64,000 nucleotides of DNA, from assembly GCA_009594865.1 (NCBI GenBank), contig VOPT01000017.1, forward strand, positions 1-64,000, given 5' to 3'. Source of the DNA: Nitrospira sp. (lineage in GTDB: Bacteria > Nitrospirota > Nitrospiria > Nitrospirales > Nitrospiraceae). The position numbers were made by a program, and so were the translations under genes. Shown piece by piece: positions 27,088-35,364 of this stretch; the stretch's first letter is position 1, and every line of letters starts with the position of its first letter. The notes under the pieces were generated by a model. That model ran no database searches, was not told the DNA's origin, and saw nothing but the letters and a program-made list of their open reading frames with translations.

Positions 27088-27517
27088 ACCGAGAAAGTGT
27101 CTCGTAGGTCGCCGGGTTTTCCAATCAAAAAGGAATTGCGGATCATCCGCCGATCAAGGTCGGATTCTCCTCCCGCCTTCTTTGAGAACCATCTGATTGT
27201 GTTGCGCACGTCATTCCTTGCTTCGCACTCGCCTCACGAATGGTTTTCGCGAGTAAGGGTCGCGTCCCAATAGGTATCTCTTCGGATACATCCAGGTATC
27301 CCGTTTGATACAGAGTCTGCCCACCGCGAAGCAGTTCACGGAGGCTCGGCACCAATCATCTCAGTGCCACTCTCTATGGAGCACCACGTTTCAACGCACA
27401 GCCCACAATGGCCGGATAAATATATGTTCATCGGAATAGGCCTTGCAGTTTCCGAAGAGGAGACAAACGATAGCCGAACGCTCATATGTAGCGCCAAACG
27501 CACAATGGAGGTGAGCC
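27088..27517. other. 430-bp divergent intergenic region
   Basis: Between the methyltransferase (minus) and the protease (plus). A 70-residue minus frame (27143-27355, containing LDVSEEIPIGTRPLLAKTI) looks partly protein-like but has no ribosome site; it may be a gene remnant. The 150 bases next to the protease gene are AT-richer. No clear promoter pair was identified. Confidence 0.35.
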
Positions 27518-28615
27518 ATGCCTGGAATGGACAGACCGTTATTGGTGACGGAGTGGTCAAAACATCTCCGATCTCAAAAAGCGCAGCGAGCGGCGAAAAG
27601 CTTCGAGTTGGTGCTGGCAAGCATCGAAGTGGATGCGGCTCTTGCTCGCACGGTGAAGGTTCGTCGCTCAAAAGGGCGTGTGGAACTGGTAGGCAAAGGG
27701 AATCTCTTTAAGGCGCGAGTGTTTCCGCCCGCCGTGAAGTCCGTCAGCTTGGCTCGTGCCAAACGAGTGGAGTTTCAAGAACCGCCAGGCCTGCGTCCCA
27801 AGCACCTCGACTTTCGAGCGCGTCCCAATGAGCTTCCCAACGCTTTCCGTCAAGTCAATCGCATACGTCGGTATGACCTGGAAGTGGGGGAGGATATGGG
27901 ATTGCCGACCAATGTCTTTTCGCCGGATGACCGCTACACATTCTCCGATACCGCATTCCCCTGGAGTACATGCGGTCGCGTCGATACGGCAGCGGGCTTC
28001 GGCTCGGGTGTGATGGTCGGTTCACGTCATCTATTGACCGCGAGCCATGTTGTGAATTGGGGGCCGAACAATACGGCCGGTTGGCTGAAATTTACTCCGC
28101 TGCTGTTTGACGGTCACGAACCGTTCGGCCATGTGTTTGCGAACATGATTTACTCGTGGAACAAAGCGGACGGTTCCGACGGCATTAATGCCGATGAGTG
28201 CGCCTTTGATTACGTGGTGTGCGTATTGGATCTGCGGATGGGCGACGTCACTGGTTGGATGGGTTCTCGCGGGTATTCCACCGCGTGGGACGGGGGCAAT
28301 TATTGGGGACATGTCGGATACCCCAACGACCTCGCTAACGGTTCGCGCCCGGCCTTCATCGGGTATCAAGCCATGGATTCCACCTTCACGCGCACCATCG
28401 GCGGGCGGGATTCATTCGGCATCAAACATCGGATCGATGTTATTCCGGGGCAGTCCGGAGGACCGTACTTCGGATGGTGGGGCAACGAACCGTGGCCGCG
28501 TGTCGTTTCTACGCAGAGCGCGCAGCAGTGGGGCGGCAGCACCGGTCCCAACACCTGCGGTGGGGGCAATCCGCTTCCGGAGCTGATCAACCATGCCCGG
28601 ACTGTGTCGCCATAA
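27518..28615 (+). CDS. Trypsin/V8-like serine protease without a signal peptide
   Basis: 365 residues. The catalytic triad is visible in order: His in HLLTASHVVNW, Asp in ECAFDYVVCVLD, Ser in VIPGQSGGPYFGW. The spacing fits the glutamyl endopeptidase (V8-like) branch of chymotrypsin-fold enzymes. About 150 N-terminal residues, Lys/Arg-rich, would be a propeptide (SQKAQRAAKSFELV to RQVNRIRRYDLEVGED), but there is no Sec signal. The start ATG has GGAGG six to seven bases before. The enzyme may be released by another route or act inside; that is open. Confidence 0.85.
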   Translation: MPGMDRPLLVTEWSKHLRSQKAQRAAKSFELVLASIEVDAALARTVKVRRSKGRVELVGKGNLFKARVFPPAVKSVSLARAKRVEFQEPPGLRPKHLDFRARPNELPNAFRQVNRIRRYDLEVGEDMGLPTNVFSPDDRYTFSDTAFPWSTCGRVDTAAGFGSGVMVGSRHLLTASHVVNWGPNNTAGWLKFTPLLFDGHEPFGHVFANMIYSWNKADGSDGINADECAFDYVVCVLDLRMGDVTGWMGSRGYSTAWDGGNYWGHVGYPNDLANGSRPAFIGYQAMDSTFTRTIGGRDSFGIKHRIDVIPGQSGGPYFGWWGNEPWPRVVSTQSAQQWGGSTGPNTCGGGNPLPELINHARTVSP

Positions 28616-28697
28616 CAACCTTTCTGGATGTATATTCTCGCGGAGATGTTGCGACGTGAGCATCAGTGGCGAGGTTCGAATTTAGCTCGGGATATTA

Positions 28698-29159
28698 TCA
28701 GGCACGAAACAAGTCTTTCGTCGGAGTCAGGACCTTCTCCATCTTCCGATGCGGAATGCCGGCGTCGAGAAATACGTCGCCGACCGCCTGAAATTCCGCG
28801 TGCTCATAGAATCCGATTGCGTGAGTCTGGGCCGACAGGGTCACGCCTGTGAGCCCCTGTCTGACTGCGCAATCGAGTAACGCCCCCAGCAATGCGCGGC
28901 CCGCGCCGCGACCACGCCAGTTTTTGAGGACGGCCATGCGGCCAATCGTGCCGTTTGTTTGTATACGTGCTGTGCCAATGGCGTCACCCTGGTCATTCCA
29001 GGCCAGCACATGGGCACAATGCGTATCCAGCCCATCCCATTCCAACTCCTCCGGTACCGCCTGTTCGAGAATAAAGACCGTTTCCCGGATGGGGCGGATC
29101 AATGGTTCCGCATGGGCCCAGTCCACCAGTTCGACGCGCATGTGCTTCTCAGCCTTCAT
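28698..29159 (-). CDS. GNAT-family N-acetyltransferase
   Basis: 153 residues. The GNAT core is clear: AIGTARIQTNGTIGRMAVLKNWRGRGAGRALLGALL gives motif A, with the acetyl-CoA pyrophosphate loop R-G-R-G-A-G. GLTGVTLSAQTHAIGFYEHAEFQAVGDVFLDAGIPHRKM closes motif B as in the ElaA-like group. The start is uncertain: ATG 29159 or the Met seven codons in (MRVELVDW). Substrate unknown. Confidence 0.85.
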   Translation of the reverse strand: MKAEKHMRVELVDWAHAEPLIRPIRETVFILEQAVPEELEWDGLDTHCAHVLAWNDQGDAIGTARIQTNGTIGRMAVLKNWRGRGAGRALLGALLDCAVRQGLTGVTLSAQTHAIGFYEHAEFQAVGDVFLDAGIPHRKMEKVLTPTKDLFRA

Positions 29160-29174
29160 TGTTAAGGGTCCATT

Positions 29175-29264
29175 TCAAGGACGTCGGATGGTCACTGTGA
29201 CGCCAATGACCGTCAGAATCAACCAGACGAAACTGAGCCTGCCCACCGCCACCTCCGCCGCCAT
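29175..29264 (-). CDS. Possible 29-residue single-pass membrane protein
   Basis: An ATG at 29264 with AGGGA close upstream opens a 29-codon frame ending in TGA at 29175-29177. The product (MAAEVAVGRLSFVWLILTV, then IGVTVTIRRP) is one hydrophobic helix flanked by Arg residues with a positive C-terminus, the layout of small bacterial membrane peptides. It lies just upstream of the GNAT gene on the same strand. Too short to be sure; chance is possible. Confidence 0.3.
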   Translation of the reverse strand: MAAEVAVGRLSFVWLILTVIGVTVTIRRP

Positions 29265-29398
29265 CGTTCCCTGATCGGATCAAATGCGATTCTGTTTTGG
29301 TGGATCGCCGATCGCGTGCTACCGTCATGAGCAGAAGATTCGTTCACAGCGCCAGAGGCGCAAGGCCTGTGCTCCGGCGACATGAAGGAGGATGACGA

Positions 29399-29659
29399 GT
29401 GAACACTCAAGCGCGACGGTCTCGAGTCCGGGGTGGACGGAAGCTGCAGGCGGGGATGTGGCGGGCCCGGTGCCATGCCGGCGGGAACAACGCGCGTCCG
29501 CCATTCTTCAGTTGGGACTTCTTGCGCTCCGTCTGGTCCCTGCTGTGCAGCCTGACTCGACACAAGACCAGTCGAGGAATCGCCAAACGTTTCGCCTGGC
29601 AGGAACACATCGGCTGCACCGCTCCACGTTCTTCCGGGGTCTATGGACGCATGATCTGA
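29399..29659 (+). CDS. Possible small basic protein (doubtful)
   Basis: GTG 29399 follows a perfect AAGGAGG with seven bases spacing and opens an 86-codon frame. The product is strongly basic (NTQARRSRVRGGRKLQAGMWRARCHAGG) with a short hydrophobic stretch (FLRSVWSLLCSL). No family is recognised and codon choice looks weak. The excellent ribosome site is the main argument. The remaining bases of the 29265-29933 gap show no better gene. Confidence 0.3.
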   Translation: MNTQARRSRVRGGRKLQAGMWRARCHAGGNNARPPFFSWDFLRSVWSLLCSLTRHKTSRGIAKRFAWQEHIGCTAPRSSGVYGRMI

Positions 29660-29933
29660 CACCAGCGGCCGTTTTTGCCGGTATTTCGGTTCCACTCCTT
29701 CTATCCCATCGCTGCTCTGTCTGCGGCACGACACCCTCCGAGAATCCACCCGTACGCGCCAACAAGGTGATGTGCTGCCGGCCTGAGGCTCGTTCCGCCG
29801 GCTCTGTTTACTGCAGCCGCAAAGATGCTATTGACCCGCCGCCCGGTTGAGGCGAAGATGCGGCAGCGTGGCGCAGGTCTTGCTGAACAATCCTGCTACT
29901 CTTGGCAACAGATCGAACGATGAGGGGCAACCT

Positions 29934-30788
29934 ATGAAGGTATTGATTGCGACGGATGGATCGAAGTACGGCAAGTGGGCGACCGAGTGGGTGGCGAGAA
30001 TACCCTTCGCCGAGAAGCCGGAAGTGGCCCTGCTGCATGTGACGGATGTGGAGGCGTTGCGCGCGCCCTTCATGTTTCAGCCGGTGATCATCGGCAACGA
30101 GCCGTTTATCCAGCAAGAAATCAAGCGTATCGAAGCGCGCGGCAAGACCACCATCTCGGAAGCGAAGGCGCAGATGGCAGCTCTGAAGCTCAAGGGCAAG
30201 GTGATGTCGGAGCGTGGGCCTGCGGGTCCGACGATTCTGGATCAGGCGCCTCGCCGGGACGGCATCGTGGCGATCGGGAGTCGTGGGCTGGATGCACTCG
30301 ACCGGTTGATGCTCGGCAGTATTTCGACACAGGTCACTCTGCATGCGCCCTGCTCGGTATTGGTCGTCAAGGAAGAGCCGCGTCCGGTGAGCCGAATTCT
30401 TTTCGCCGCGGATGGATCGAAGGCATCGGAGAAGGCCCTGCGGTTTCTCCTCACCAAGCTTCAGCCGGAAGCCCGGGAAGGGTTGGAGCCGATCGATGTG
30501 GTGGTGATGCATGCGATGCCGTTCCTGAAGTATCCGGAGCTCAAAGAGGCCGGTGCGCGCCTGGTGGAGCAATGTGCGAATAAATTGATCAAGGCCGGAT
30601 ATGTCGTCGATGAAGTCGTGCAACTCGGTAAACCGGCTGAAGAGATCTTGAAAGTGGCCTCCAAGAAGAAAGTGGATCTGATTGTGACCGGCGCCAAGGG
30701 GATGGGGGCGGTCGCGCGGTTCCTGCTCGGGAGCGTGTCCACCAAGGTCGTGCAGCACAGCACCTGTTCGGTTCTCGTCGTTCGGTAA
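29934..30788 (+). CDS. Tandem-domain universal stress protein
   Basis: 284 residues from MKVLIATDGSKYGKWATEWV, preceded by GAGGGG. Two UspA domains follow, each with the ATP-binding pattern: GSRGLDALDRLMLGS and GAKGMGAVARFLLGS. Strands CSVLVVKEEP and CSVLVVR close them. It is the third double-Usp in the window and stands before the metal efflux genes. The frame is open upstream but without Usp similarity. Confidence 0.92.
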   Translation: MKVLIATDGSKYGKWATEWVARIPFAEKPEVALLHVTDVEALRAPFMFQPVIIGNEPFIQQEIKRIEARGKTTISEAKAQMAALKLKGKVMSERGPAGPTILDQAPRRDGIVAIGSRGLDALDRLMLGSISTQVTLHAPCSVLVVKEEPRPVSRILFAADGSKASEKALRFLLTKLQPEAREGLEPIDVVVMHAMPFLKYPELKEAGARLVEQCANKLIKAGYVVDEVVQLGKPAEEILKVASKKKVDLIVTGAKGMGAVARFLLGSVSTKVVQHSTCSVLVVR

Positions 30789-31037
30789 GGTCGGATCCTC
30801 CAGCGGTGCCATCCCTGGAGGACAACAGGCAGCTGTGGCATTTCACCCCGTGCCTCCTCCGGCAAGCGTAGCAAAACGCTGCCATGGGCCTGTCATTCCT
30901 TGCGAAATTTCGGCTCCTCCGCGGCATGGTCCCTGCTGGTATCACAAACGGCAGGGGCCTGCAGAGTAGACAATGGACAGATGACCGATCGAGTGGCGAG
31001 TCTCACGTGTGAGTTTAGGCAGCAGGTTCAGCAGCCC

Positions 31038-32219
31038 ATGTGTTCGCTTCGCCTCGTCGGTCGCACGCTCTTATTGGGGGTGCTGCTGACGGGGCAGATG
31101 GGGTGTGACCGGGATCCGGCGGCTCCCCCGCCGCCTGCCGAACCCGTGGGCCGAGCCGCCGATGGCCTCGTGCAACTGACTGCCGCGGAAATCGGGCGGG
31201 CCGATATTCAGGTGCAGACGGTGAAGAAGGAGTCGTTCGTCCTGCATCGCGAATTTCCGGCGACGGTGCAGGCCAATGAAAACGAATCGGCTGAAGTCAC
31301 GACACTGATTCGAGGGCGAGTGGTGGACGTGCTGGTCGATGCGGGCAAGGACGTCAAGAAGGGCGAACGGCTGGCATTACTCGACAGCGCAGATTTAGGC
31401 ATGGCCGAGGGCCTGTATCTCAAGGCGGCGGCGCGACAGCACGAAGCGCAGCTTGCGCATGAGCGGGCAGCCAATCTGCATGAACATCGCGCCATCAGCA
31501 TGGCCGAGTTGCAACGCCGGGAAGCGGAAATGAAAACGGCCCAGGCCGAAGCGCGTGAGGCGGGGCATCGGCTGACTCTGCTTGGCGTGCCGGACCAGGA
31601 GATTCAGCGACTCGAACGGGAGCGGACGATCCGGTCCGACATCGCGATGCGGGCGCCGTTCGCAGGCCGCGTGATCATGCGGAATATCACGCGCGGAGAG
31701 GTGGTGGAGACCTCGCGGAACTGTTTCACCATCGCCGACCTGTCCGATGTCTGGGTGATCGCCAGTGTGCCGGAGAAGGACGTTCAGTTCATTCGTCCGA
31801 ACCAGACCGTCCACGTCGTGGTGGCGGCCTATCCCCACAGCCTGTTTTCCGGCCGCATGACCTACATCAGCGATGTGCTCGATCCGGCGACCAGAACGAT
31901 GCGTATCCGTGTGACCGTGCCGAATCCGGATCGTGCCTTGAAGCCCGAAATGTTTGCCATGGTTCGCGTCGATGCCTCGCCGCAACCGGCGGTGCTGGTC
32001 GTGCCGCTGGCCGCCGTGCAACAGGATGGCGCCGGCAAACTGTTGTTCGTGCGGCAAGGAGAGAATCGATTCGAGCCGCGCCGCGTCCAGTTGGGCGATG
32101 AACAAGACGGGCAGGTCATCGTCCTGGAGGGGCTGCGGGAAGGGGAAGACGTGGTCGTCAAGGGCGCGTTTGCGATCAAGTCTGAACTCGATATCCACAA
32201 AATCGAGCCCACTCAATGA
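31038..32219 (+). CDS. RND efflux periplasmic adaptor (CzcB/CusB type)
   Basis: 393 residues from MCSLRLVGRTLLLGVLL with a lipobox-like TGQMGC, suggesting a lipid-anchored membrane-fusion protein; earlier in-frame ATGs (30981, 30900) make the start uncertain. The body shows lipoyl-like halves (RGRVVDVLVDAGKDVKKGERLALLDSADLG), a helical hairpin (QHEAQLAHERAANLHEHRAIS) and beta-barrel (APFAGRVIMRNITRGEVVE). It links the inner-membrane pump to an outer-membrane channel. The stop overlaps the pump start by four bases (ATGA), so they are coupled. No outer-membrane factor gene is in the window. Confidence 0.88.
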   Translation: MCSLRLVGRTLLLGVLLTGQMGCDRDPAAPPPPAEPVGRAADGLVQLTAAEIGRADIQVQTVKKESFVLHREFPATVQANENESAEVTTLIRGRVVDVLVDAGKDVKKGERLALLDSADLGMAEGLYLKAAARQHEAQLAHERAANLHEHRAISMAELQRREAEMKTAQAEAREAGHRLTLLGVPDQEIQRLERERTIRSDIAMRAPFAGRVIMRNITRGEVVETSRNCFTIADLSDVWVIASVPEKDVQFIRPNQTVHVVVAAYPHSLFSGRMTYISDVLDPATRTMRIRVTVPNPDRALKPEMFAMVRVDASPQPAVLVVPLAAVQQDGAGKLLFVRQGENRFEPRRVQLGDEQDGQVIVLEGLREGEDVVVKGAFAIKSELDIHKIEPTQ

Positions 32220-35200
32220 TTGCCGCGCTGCTGGAATTTTCCCTGCGCCAACGCATCCTCATCCTCGGCCTGGCCTGTTTCTGCGCGGCGGCCGGTGTCT
32301 TCGCTTTCCAGTCGATTCCCATCGACGCCTATCCCGATGTGACCAACGTGCAAGTCCAGGTGTTGACGGAAGCGCCTGGGCTCTCCCCGGTCGAGGTCGA
32401 ACGGTTCATTACCTATCCGCTCGAACTGCAGATGAACGGATTGCCGGGGCTGACGGAAATTCGCTCCATCTCCAAATTCGCCCTCTCTCAGCTGACGGTC
32501 GTGTTCGAGGACGATGTGGATGTGTATTTTGCCCGCCAGCTCGTGCTGGAACGAATCATAGCGGTGCGCGATCGGTTGCCGGCCGGTATGGAGCCGGTGC
32601 TGGCGCCCGTGACGACCGGGCTCGGAGAGATCTACCAGTATTTTCTCGAGGGGGCGCCGAAACCGGAGCGTGATGCTGCGCTGGCGGAAGAAGAACTGAC
32701 AGATCAGCGGACGGTGCAGGACTGGGTGCTGCGTCCCCTGCTGAAGAGCGTGCCGGGTGTCATCGATGTGAACAGCCTTGGCGGGTTCGTGAAACAGTAT
32801 CACGTGCTGGTGGATCCGGACCGGTTACGAAAATACAGCCTGACGCTGCACGACATCTTCGATGCCGTGGCACGCAACAATGCGAATGCCGGCGGCAATG
32901 TGCTCGAACGGCATGCCGAACGCGCCATCGTGCGCGGGCTGGGACTCATCAAAAGCCCGGCCGATATCGAGCGGATCGTGGTCAAGGAAGCCGGCGGCGT
33001 GCCGGTGTATGTGCGTGATGTGGCGGACGTCCGTATCGGCCATGCGGTGCGCCATGGGGCCGCGGTGCTCAATGGAGAGCGGGAGGTTGTGGCCGGCACG
33101 GTGTTGATGCTGCGAGGCGGCAACGCGCGGGACGTGGTTCAGGCGGTGAAGCAACGAGCGGAGGCGATCCAGCGTGAGGGAATCTTGCCGGGCGGGCTGA
33201 CCCTCGTGCCATTTTACGATCGCATTGAACTCGTGACAGCCGCCATCCATACCGTGCGCGATGCGTTGATCGAAGGCGTCGTGTTGGTCACGCTGGTCTT
33301 TTTTCTCTTCCTCGGCCACATGCGCAGCGCGATTGTCGTGACGGCCTCGCTGCTGGTCACGCCGTTGATCACGTTCGTGGTGATGCAGCGACTGGGGTTG
33401 TCCGCCAACCTCATGACGTTGGGCGGGCTGGCGATCGGCATCGGGGAAATCGCCGACGGATCGCTGGTCGTGGTGGAAAACATCTATCGCCACCTGTCGG
33501 AGAATCGGCTGCAGGCGCGATCCCGCTTGGAGGTCGTGCTGCGGGCGACCAACGAAGTCGGGCGGCCGATCCTGTTCGGCATCCTCATCATCAGCGTCGT
33601 CTTTCTGCCCTTGATGACGCTTCACGGCATGGAAGGAAAAATGTTCGCGCCCCTGGCCTATTCACTCGTCATTTCGCTGTTGGTGTCGGTGATCGTGACG
33701 TTGACCCTCTCCCCGGTCCTGGCCTCGCTGATTTTGCGTGGCGACCACCCGGAAGAGACCCGGCTCACGACCTGGATGAAGAGGCGGTATCAGCCGGTGC
33801 TGCGGTGGACGCTCGATCATCGTGCAGCCGTGCTGCTGAGTTCGACGGTGATCGTGTTGGCCAGTCTGAGTCTGTTGCCATTCGTCGGGCGGGAATTCAT
33901 TCCGATCCTGGAGGAGGGAGCGTTGACTCCGCAGATCGTGCGTCTGCCGAGTGTCTCGCTGGAGGAATCCATCGCCATCGAAAAACAGACACAAAAGGTC
34001 ATGCTGGAGTTTCCGGAAGTGCGCATGTCGGTGAGCAAGATCGGACGTCCGGACATTGCGGTGGGCCCGGAAGAGCCCAATGAAAGCGACCCGATCGTGG
34101 CGCTACGCCCGCGCGAGACCTGGACCACGGCGAAGACGCAGACCGGTCTGGTCGATGCCATCAGGACACGTCTGGCGGAAATCCCGGGCATTTCCGTGCT
34201 CATGAGTCAACCGATTCAGGAGCGGGTGGACGAGCTGATTTCCGGGATCAGGACCGAATGCGCCATCAAGCTGTTCGGCGACGACCTCGACCTGCTCTAT
34301 CAGCATGCCGAACGGATCGCAGATCTCATGCGGACGATCGAGGGAGTCAAAGACGTCAAGGTCGAACAGGTCGCCGGACAGCCGTATCTGACGATCGATA
34401 TCGATCGAGAAAAAATCGCCCGCTACGGAATCAACGTGTCGGAGGTGCAGGACATCATCACGACGGCGATTGGCGGGAGACCCGCGACACAGGTCTATGA
34501 AGGGGAGCGGCGATTTCAGCTCGTCCTCCGGTTTCCGGAATCCTCACGCAACAGCATTGGGGCGATCGGAAATATCCGGGTACGATCGGCGTCCGGCGCG
34601 CCGATTCCTCTGAGCGAACTGGCCGCGATCCAGATGCGGGAAGGACCGGCGAGGATCAGCCGGGAACAGGCGAAGCGGCGGATCTATATCGGCTTCAACG
34701 TCGTGGGACGCGACATCGGCGGTGTTGTAGACGAAGGCCGGAAGCGGTTGGCCGAGCGGGTCCGATTGCCGCAAGGGTATACCGTGGCCTGGGGCGGCGC
34801 ATTTGAAAATATGGAACGGGCGAACGCGCGGTTGCTGCTGGTGGTGCCGATCACGCTCGGTCTGGTGTTCTTTCTTCTCTTTTGGGCGTTCCATTCGCTG
34901 CGGTATGCCGGGTTGATTATTCTGAACCTGCCCTTCGCGTTAATCGGCGGCGTCGTCTCTCTATGGCTGAGCGACCAGTATGTGAGCGTGCCGGCCTCGA
35001 TCGGTTTCATCGAACTGTTCGGCCTGGCGGTCGGTAACGGCATCGTGCTCGTGTCCTATATCAATCAATTGCGGAATGAGGGACAGCAGACAGAGGCGGC
35101 GATCATCACTGGCTGCGTCCTTCGGCTTCGACCGGTCGTGATGACGATGATGACCACTCTCCTGGGACTTCTGCCTCTGGTGTTAGCGCAGGGCATCGGG

Positions 35201-35344
35201 GCGGAAGTGCAGCGGCCTTTGGCGACGGTGGTGATCGGCGGCCTGTTTACGTCGACGGCGTTGACCCTGCTGGTGCTGCCGGCCTTGTACCGCACGTTTG
35301 CGGAACAAGACGTGACAAAGGAACATGCCCCGGAGTGGGTGTAA
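32216..35344 (+). CDS. Heavy-metal efflux RND pump (CzcA/CusA family)
   Basis: 1042 residues with 12 transmembrane helices and two large periplasmic loops. N-terminal LEFSLRQRILILGLACFCAA and DAYPDVTNVQVQV are typical of HME-RND pumps, as is the TM4 motif LAIGIGEIADGSLVVVENIYR; the family's proton-relay Asp is present in IADGS. The second half carries GRDIGGVVDEGRKRLAERV and GLAVGNGIVLVSYINQL. It should expel divalent or monovalent metal ions (Co, Zn, Cd, Ni, Cu or Ag), specificity not readable. Coupled to the adaptor gene before it. Confidence 0.92.
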   Translation: MIAALLEFSLRQRILILGLACFCAAAGVFAFQSIPIDAYPDVTNVQVQVLTEAPGLSPVEVERFITYPLELQMNGLPGLTEIRSISKFALSQLTVVFEDDVDVYFARQLVLERIIAVRDRLPAGMEPVLAPVTTGLGEIYQYFLEGAPKPERDAALAEEELTDQRTVQDWVLRPLLKSVPGVIDVNSLGGFVKQYHVLVDPDRLRKYSLTLHDIFDAVARNNANAGGNVLERHAERAIVRGLGLIKSPADIERIVVKEAGGVPVYVRDVADVRIGHAVRHGAAVLNGEREVVAGTVLMLRGGNARDVVQAVKQRAEAIQREGILPGGLTLVPFYDRIELVTAAIHTVRDALIEGVVLVTLVFFLFLGHMRSAIVVTASLLVTPLITFVVMQRLGLSANLMTLGGLAIGIGEIADGSLVVVENIYRHLSENRLQARSRLEVVLRATNEVGRPILFGILIISVVFLPLMTLHGMEGKMFAPLAYSLVISLLVSVIVTLTLSPVLASLILRGDHPEETRLTTWMKRRYQPVLRWTLDHRAAVLLSSTVIVLASLSLLPFVGREFIPILEEGALTPQIVRLPSVSLEESIAIEKQTQKVMLEFPEVRMSVSKIGRPDIAVGPEEPNESDPIVALRPRETWTTAKTQTGLVDAIRTRLAEIPGISVLMSQPIQERVDELISGIRTECAIKLFGDDLDLLYQHAERIADLMRTIEGVKDVKVEQVAGQPYLTIDIDREKIARYGINVSEVQDIITTAIGGRPATQVYEGERRFQLVLRFPESSRNSIGAIGNIRVRSASGAPIPLSELAAIQMREGPARISREQAKRRIYIGFNVVGRDIGGVVDEGRKRLAERVRLPQGYTVAWGGAFENMERANARLLLVVPITLGLVFFLLFWAFHSLRYAGLIILNLPFALIGGVVSLWLSDQYVSVPASIGFIELFGLAVGNGIVLVSYINQLRNEGQQTEAAIITGCVLRLRPVVMTMMTTLLGLLPLVLAQGIGAEVQRPLATVVIGGLFTSTALTLLVLPALYRTFAEQDVTKEHAPEWV

Positions 35345-35364
35345 CCCGATCCTAGCCTGGAACC

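Noticed and set aside
29808..30812. 334-aa minus frame opposite the third Usp
   Set aside because: Antisense to a gene with two complete Usp domains.
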